Positions 58,525 to 64,000 of a stretch of DNA of 64,000 bases are shown piece after piece. Under the pieces are notes generated by a model. That model searched no databases and had not been told where the DNA came from. It was given only the letters and a program-made list of their open reading frames with translations. This DNA comes from Chlorops oryzae (taxonomy: Eukaryota > Arthropoda > Insecta > Diptera > Chloropidae), in NCBI GenBank assembly GCA_020466095.1, contig CM035808.1:25995508-26059507 (forward strand), written 5' to 3'. Positions within the stretch are counted from its first letter, which is position 1. The number at the start of each line of letters is the position of its first letter. Made by a program: the position numbers and the translations under genes.

Positions 58525-58650
58525 TTCGAACTTTACCCGAACTCTTCGTTCGGTCGTTTGGACGTTGTTGATGTCGATGATGACTTCGTTCGAATGTTAC
58601 TTTTTTCTATGGAAGTTTGTTTTTTTAGGGACTATTCTTAGGCATCTGTG
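58525..58650. repeat. Dispersed repeat, copy 2
   Basis: TTCGAACTTTACCCGAACTC, TTCGTTCGGTCGTTT, GTTGATGTCGATGATGA, TGTTACTTTTTTCTATGGAAG and ATTCTTAGGCAT match 54877-55000 in the same orientation with small indels. Confidence 0.6.
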
Positions 58651-59409
58651 GAGGTACAAAGGCAAGAGTTTTGATCGAATTTCATTGTAGTGGATGAGAG
58701 TTCTTCTTCAAACATACACACGAACGCACACACGAACGCACGTGTCATATATAAAACGTAAAAGTAATATCGAGGAATTCCTTTCACAGTTTCTTTAGTT
58801 GAAAAGTTTCGTCGCTTCTTCTTTAATGCTGTTTGTTTTCGTGCTGCATGTTGCAATTTTCGGACACGCTCTCTCGTCTTCGTGCTTTTCATTTAATTCA
58901 AAAAGTTTTTAAATTAAAAGTGGAATATCGTCCTCAAAAGAGTTCTTCCTATTATGTCAAAGTATTCATACTGCGAAGCGAAATCGCCATGGATATATCG
59001 TCTTTGCTTTTAGTCCATAAAAGAAAGTACGAGTATTCCAAATAATTAAGGATTTTAAAAGTGAAATTTTCTTTCGAAGCAGTACGAATCCTAAATCGTT
59101 TTCATTCCATTCAAATTAAAACTTTTATTTAAAAATTAAACAAAAAACAAAATAATTTTCATTTCACGCTCGAATGGCTCAATCAACTCAAATAATCCGC
59201 CCTTTTGCAACCCTTTTCCGTTAAGAGCATAAAACATAAAACAAGTTCAAGGACGATTGACGGAGAAAATGAAAATTGAAGAACTTAATTTCGAGTTTTG
59301 TTTGTGTTTTTAGGGAATTGTTTTTTGTGAGCCATAACGAAACATTTCGGGCATTAAATTTTGTTCATCAAATACAAAATGGCAATAAAAAAAAAAAAAT
59401 ATATATATA

Positions 59410-60697
59410 TTAGGTGTAGTAAAAAGAAATCCATTATTTTTCCAATAGATGGCGTTATTTATCTGCATCTCGCGTTGTATAAGTCCGATTGTGTTCCGCT
59501 AGGGGGCATTAGAAAGATGACAGTTCCTACTAAAAAAGCTTTTTTGACACTTTTTTGATTGATTGATTCAGTTTTGTTTGAGAGCTTGTCAAAGATGGAC
59601 ATCAGCAAAGAGAAAATTCGCTACATTTTACAGTTTTTCTTCGATAAGGGAGAAAACGCAAGCCAGGCGGCTGAAAATGTGAATAGCGTTTATGGACCTG
59701 ATACTGTAACACCCAATCATGCGCAATTTTGGTTTCGTCGATTCCGTTCCGGTAACTTCGATGTCAAGGATGCACCACGCACTGGAAGGCCAATTGTCGA
59801 AAATGTCGATAAAATCATGGAAATTATCGAGTCCGACCGTCATGTTAGCACTGTTTCGATTGCAAAAGAGCTAAAGATTGCACAAAAAACCGTTTGGAAC
59901 CATTTGAATAAGGCTGGATACACAAAGAAGCTCGATGTATGGGTGCCACACGAGTTAACGCAAAAAAACCTCATGGACCGAATTTCCATCTGCGAATCGC
60001 TGCTGAACCGCAACAAAATCGACCCATTTCTGAAGCGGTTGGTGACCGGTGATGAAAAGTGGGTCACTTACGACAACGTCAAGCGAAAACGGTCGAGGTC
60101 GAAACACGGTGAACCGGCGGAAACGGTGGCCAAGCCAGGATTGACGGCCAGGAAGGTTTTGCTGTGTGTTTGGTGGGATTGGCAGGGAATTATCTACTAT
60201 GAGCTGCTCACATACGGCAAAACTCTTAACTCGGAACTCTACTGTCAACAATTGGACCGTCTGAAGGAAGCAATCGCCCATAAGCGGCCAGCTTTGGCCA
60301 ATAGGAGAGGAATTGTGTTCCATCAGGACAACGCCAGGCCACACACATCGATAGTGACTCGCCAGAAGCTCCGGAAGTTTGGTTGGGAGGTTCTTCTGCA
60401 TCCACCTTATAGTCCGGACCTGGCACCAAGTGATTACCATCTGTTCCTGTCCATGGCGAACAATTTTGCTGGTGAAACATTCGCTTCAAGAGAGGCTTCT
60501 GAAATTCGACTGTCTCAATTTTTTGCTAATAGGAACGAGGGCTTCTATGAGAGAGGCATAATGAAATTACCTTTAAAATGGCAACAAGTTATCGAACAAA
60601 ACGGCGCATATTTGACCTAAATCGGGTCATTCTAACTATCTTAAATAAAGCCCTCAATTTAATGCAAAAATAATGGATTTCTTTTTACTACACCTAA
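59410..60697 (+). mobile_element. Complete mariner transposon
   Basis: 1,288 bases, normal for mariner. Ends start TTAGGTGTAGTAAAAAGAAA and are identical inverted repeats over 32 bases; TA flanks both sides (59408-59409 and 60698-60699) within an (AT)n tract. The interior is one uninterrupted transposase frame. Identical ends and an unbroken frame suggest recent arrival. Confidence 0.95.
59595..60620 (+). CDS. mariner transposase (D,D34D)
   Basis: The enzyme cuts and pastes the surrounding mariner element at TA sites. The chosen start is the ATG at 59595 (MDISKEKIRYILQFFFDKGE), giving 341 residues, near the usual 345; an upstream in-frame ATG at 59559 would add 12 residues not typical of the family. 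Two helix-turn-helix regions fill about residues 1-110, followed by WVPHEL (about 116-121). The catalytic aspartates are 153 (TGDEKW), 245 (HQDNARPHTS) and 280 (YSPDLAPSDYHLF), with exactly 34 residues between the last two. The C-terminus (FYERGIMKLPLKWQQVIEQN) is complete. No stop or frameshift is present, so it may be active. Confidence 0.95.
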   Translation: MDISKEKIRYILQFFFDKGENASQAAENVNSVYGPDTVTPNHAQFWFRRFRSGNFDVKDAPRTGRPIVENVDKIMEIIESDRHVSTVSIAKELKIAQKTVWNHLNKAGYTKKLDVWVPHELTQKNLMDRISICESLLNRNKIDPFLKRLVTGDEKWVTYDNVKRKRSRSKHGEPAETVAKPGLTARKVLLCVWWDWQGIIYYELLTYGKTLNSELYCQQLDRLKEAIAHKRPALANRRGIVFHQDNARPHTSIVTRQKLRKFGWEVLLHPPYSPDLAPSDYHLFLSMANNFAGETFASREASEIRLSQFFANRNEGFYERGIMKLPLKWQQVIEQNGAYLT

Positions 60698-60699
60698 TA

Positions 60700-63195
60700 T
60701 ATATATATAAATAAAAAAATATGTCCATCAAAGGATTGGCTTCAATTTCCTCGGCACGAAAAAGGTTGTTTTTCAACAAAGCGCATTGCTTGATTGTGAG
60801 CTCGTCTACTGTTTTGTGGTGACCCCAAAAATAAAGAAAAAAGCGAAAAAAAAAATACAACGGTAAAGAGTAACAACTTCCTGCATGAAAATTCGTGTGT
60901 TTATTTTGTTCCTTGTTAGCATCACTCAATGAAAATGGAGCGACAGGACCGCCTTTGTTGTTATTCTTATTGTGTTTTTGTTCAATCAGCAATTCAAGTT
61001 TTTTATACTGGGTTTTATGGACCGTTTGTACTGGTATCCTTTGAATTTCCGCCTCAAAAATAACAACGTTCGTTTGTAGGGGAAAGAATATAAAGAAGCG
61101 GTATTGAAAGGACGACTTATGATTTGAAAGCGACTTTCTCTTATGAGAATTGAGGCTTTTAACAATTTTGAATTGTTCGATTGAATTTATGTCTTTAAAA
61201 AATGGAGCATTTTTCAATCCTGTAATCCTTGGTTTCAATAAAACAACATAACATATTTCTTTAAAACTAAAGAATATCCACTTATTTAAAATTTAATTTC
61301 TTATATGTCTCTCTTGAGCATTTTTCCATCAAAGATCTATCCATCTTGCAATGTGATCTTTCTCTTAACGATTGTAATCCATTACTCTCAATTCCTTAAG
61401 GATTCACGACCTATAATTTGCCTTTTTGCCATAAATGAACCCTTTTTTTGAACACGTGCATGAAAGCCAACAAGAAAACACGAAACAAAAGAATATTTAT
61501 ACGAAAATTTCAACAGCAACAAGAACAAGAACAACAAAAAAAAAATCCTGCCTTCATTACATTTACGTACACTTTTCATTTATAAAATGAAATCAAATAT
61601 ATTAAGAGAAGCAGAATATCGCATTTCGAAGCAGTTAGAAAAAAAGGAGTTTTCTTCCTTCCAGGCAGAGCAACGAAGCAACGAACCAACACGGCACTAT
61701 AGTACAGCAGGGCGTATGAGCAACGTGAATGTATGAGCAATGAGTAAAAATACGTATACGTCTATGTTGCCCATGCACTCTAATCGTGTTTGTAAGGATC
61801 TATTTGTGCTTCTGTTTCAGCACCATTAACTCATATGAGCCCTTTCGGACAGTATGGTTTCTTAACCAGGCAGACATTAAGACAGGACAGCGTCAGCTGG
61901 AATGCCAGCCAGGCTGTTGGACTAACCTAAAAAGGACTTCTGATATATGAACAAACGAGGCAACACAATAAGACCATTTTTCGAAACGGGCATTAAGGCG
62001 GCTTAAGTATATTTAACGTAGCGTAACTTGTAGTGCAAATAAGCACACACAGACAGTCAGGCACACACGCACACACACAGACACTGCCATATCCAAATGT
62101 ATATTGTTTAAGTGAAAGAAGAAAACGGAAGAGGAAGAACAAGTGTAGTAAATAAATAAAAACCATGCGAAACGACGAAAACGAAACTAGGATTGTGCTA
62201 TGACTAAATAGGGCTTTATTGGATTTCCATTGCCCTAGGAGCAACAGAACAAAGCATTGGGAATTGGTACTTGGTGCCGGAAAGACGTTAGACTCGTTCA
62301 GAAAAAAATTACAAAAAATAAAAACAACAGTCGAGCATTGGACGTAACAGAATTTTTAACTTTTAGCTTTTAAAAGCCCCAGTCGGCAACAGAAAATAAA
62401 TGGCGTTATGGTCATTTTGTCCTCGGTAAAAAACATACACGTTTGTCTTACCAAGCCCTGAACCGTGGTTTCGTCTCATGGTATAATAATCCTATTAAGA
62501 CTGGAGGATGCTAATCTCTCTTTGCTTTCAAAGAATTTTTGTTTAATGTTGAAATCCTTTTTGTGACTTGCACAATTTTTACCCACGTCTCATTGAAATC
62601 AATGGCTTATTTGTTCGTTTTAATTAAGAAACAAAAGATTGAATCAAAGCGGCGCAATTGAAGAAGATCTTTAAAACAAAACAGAACTCATGCATTTAAA
62701 TGTACTGCGCAGTTATAACTTATTTTTGTCCATTATTTTCTTGAATTTGTGTCACAGCATGATGTTTTCAACCTCAAAAAGTAGAAAGGACATTCGTTAA
62801 AAAAATTCTTTCACTCCTAGTAACGTAGGAAAACAACAGTGAAGCAGACGCAGTGAATTTTTTGTCACTACTGGAAACCAGCTGAAAATGCTGTCAAAAA
62901 CAAAAGCCAACAATAAAAAAAAATAACACATCTATCCAACAATAGAATTTTAACCCAACAATGCCAAACAAAGAAATGTGTAAAGAAAAAAAAAGAGATC
63001 GAGTGAGCAGGATTGAAAAACAGCATAAATTGTAACAAAATGAAAGGCTGACTGTCCGACAGACGAACAGTCACAAACAGCAAATGTAAAAACTTGAAAT
63101 GCAATGCCTTCAAGAAAATCAAAAGCAAGAAGCCAGCAAAAAGGAAAAGAAAAACCAATCTACTCTCAATTTCCTTTCACATTTCTCTCGCATTC
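60700..63195. other. Intergenic DNA upstream of the right-edge gene
   Basis: No gene recognised. A CA-rich microsatellite lies at about 62044-62086. The 194-codon minus-strand frame at 60654-61238 starts beyond the mariner end and has no recognisable domain. Confidence 0.5.
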
Positions 63196-63216
63196 TCGCT
63201 CTCTCTCTCTCTCTCT
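63196..63216. promoter_or_regulatory. (CT)n tract upstream of the signal-peptide exon
   Basis: CGCTCTCTCTCTCTCTCTCT lies about 470 bases before the start codon at 63684. (CT)n/GA runs are known binding sites for GAGA factor at fly promoters, so a promoter role is possible but inferred; it may equally be a plain microsatellite. Confidence 0.3.
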
Positions 63217-63683
63217 TCGAATTCGCCGACAAACTGTTACAAAAAATTTATGGCGAATTCATGGAAAGCTTCACTTTATAAGCTACGCTGCACGCAATTT
63301 TAACAACAGAACGATTCGGATAGCGGAAACGTAAAGTTCCATTCGAAATCGTCCTGCGCTGCTATACGATAAATAAATCCTATAAACAATATTCGTTTCA
63401 AAGAACATAAGAACAGAAACAAAACTGAGAACGCTTTCAAAATGTTTATTAATAAGTGTGGATTTACATATAAATAGATTTCGTTCTATTCCTAAGTGCT
63501 TTCACTTTTCGCGTCAAGTTTTCGTCTACTGGGTAAAAGGCCGTAAAAGTGTTTCTCTGTTTAAATACATTTCCTTGAAACTGTGCCAAAATAATATTTA
63601 AGAAATAACTTAAGTGAATCGTTGCCAAAAACTAAGATTCGTCTTTGATATCTAACGTTTTAATATTGAGACATTACCGCGAA

Positions 63684-63779
63684 ATGATGGCCGCTATTTT
63701 GTCGCATAAGGCGGCATACTTTTGGGCGATTGTGCTGCTTGGATTATCATCGCTCAGTGCTCGCTGTGAGGCACGTGCG
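63684..63779 (+). CDS. First coding exon of a secreted or membrane protein, gene continues past window
   Basis: ATGATG at 63684, preceded by CGAA (good fly start context), opens 32 codons reading MMAAILSHKAAYFWAIVLLG and LSSLSARCEARA. Short basic start, hydrophobic core (about 11-22) and a small-residue region (SSLSARC) make a convincing signal peptide with cleavage likely near SARC-EA. The exon ends at 63779 directly before GTAAGT, in phase 0. A short upstream frame (ATG at 63442, 11 codons) may lie in the leader. The protein cannot be named because all further exons are outside the window. Short length means the exon could be missed by ORF callers. Confidence 0.7.
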
Positions 63780-64000
63780 GTAAGTTGCAATTGAAATTTT
63801 TATGTGAACTTGTGGTTGTGGCTTAAGTGCTATTTTATTTATGCAACATTATCTAAAAAAGCCATTTAAGGACTTAAATTATTGCTCAAAATAAAGATTC
63901 GAGGGAAGAGAATAGTGAATAAGGTTTATTAAAAAGGACTCGAACAAAGTTGGTTTTATTTCAATTGGAAGAGGTTTTGTAGATCTTGATTTTCGTGAAA
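63780..64000 (+). other. Start of intron after the signal-peptide exon
   Basis: Begins GTAAGTTGCAATTG and is AT-rich to the end of the window. No acceptor with a coding continuation was recognised. Confidence 0.55.

Noticed and set aside
59955..60440. 161-codon minus-strand frame
   Set aside because: Antisense shadow of the mariner transposase.
60654..61238. 194-codon minus-strand frame beside mariner
   Set aside because: Its 3' end runs into the mariner terminal repeat; the sequence is low complexity with no recognisable domain.

Overview
The window is AT-rich eukaryotic DNA with introns using GT/AG splice sites, long gene-poor stretches, many short non-autonomous transposons, and repeats of the INE-1/DINE-1 (Helentron-associated) type that are typical of flies. 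A higher dipteran, plausibly a tephritid or related fly, fits best; the species cannot be fixed from the sequence. Almost all short open frames in the window are chance frames or frames inside repeats.

Host genes. (1) At the left edge, minus strand, is the 5' coding part of a monocarboxylate transporter (SLC16 family) gene: coding exon 1 at 4388-4529, exon 2 at 240-359 and exon 3 at 167 down to 1, running out of the window. Splice phases join perfectly. The 4-kb first intron holds an INE-1-like element. (2) At 24786-25499, plus strand, is an intact single-exon mitochondrial ATP synthase subunit b, a candidate retrocopy. (3) At the right edge, plus strand, 63684-63779 is a 32-codon first coding exon encoding a signal peptide and ending on a GT donor. 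The rest of that gene lies outside the window.

Mobile DNA. Three INE-1-like families (A: 556-1849 and 41492-42580; B: 5865-6713, 23682-24535 and a fragment at 36170-36569; C: 19769-21066) share the same ends although their interiors differ. A complete mariner (59410-60697) has matching 32-bp inverted ends, a TA duplication and an uninterrupted D,D34D transposase. A broken Tc1-like transposase lies at about 13263-13893. An internal piece of a Jockey-type non-LTR retrotransposon (28744-30598) is sandwiched between two 1.16-kb direct repeats about 98% alike. A small RTE-type reverse transcriptase tail lies at 47069-47203. About a dozen hairpin or inverted-repeat elements (MITEs) are scattered through the window, some nested.

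Most notable structures: a 2.0-kb element with almost identical ~760-bp inverted arms and a 9-bp flanking duplication (35310-37327); a four-unit array of a 315-bp inverted-end element (32823-34360); the direct-repeat/non-LTR/direct-repeat sandwich (27589-31758); and two ~870-bp blocks that each contain a convergent pair of tRNA-like sequences (11749-12626 and 21826-22687). The remaining stretches are AT-rich intergenic or intronic DNA with microsatellites in which no gene was recognised.
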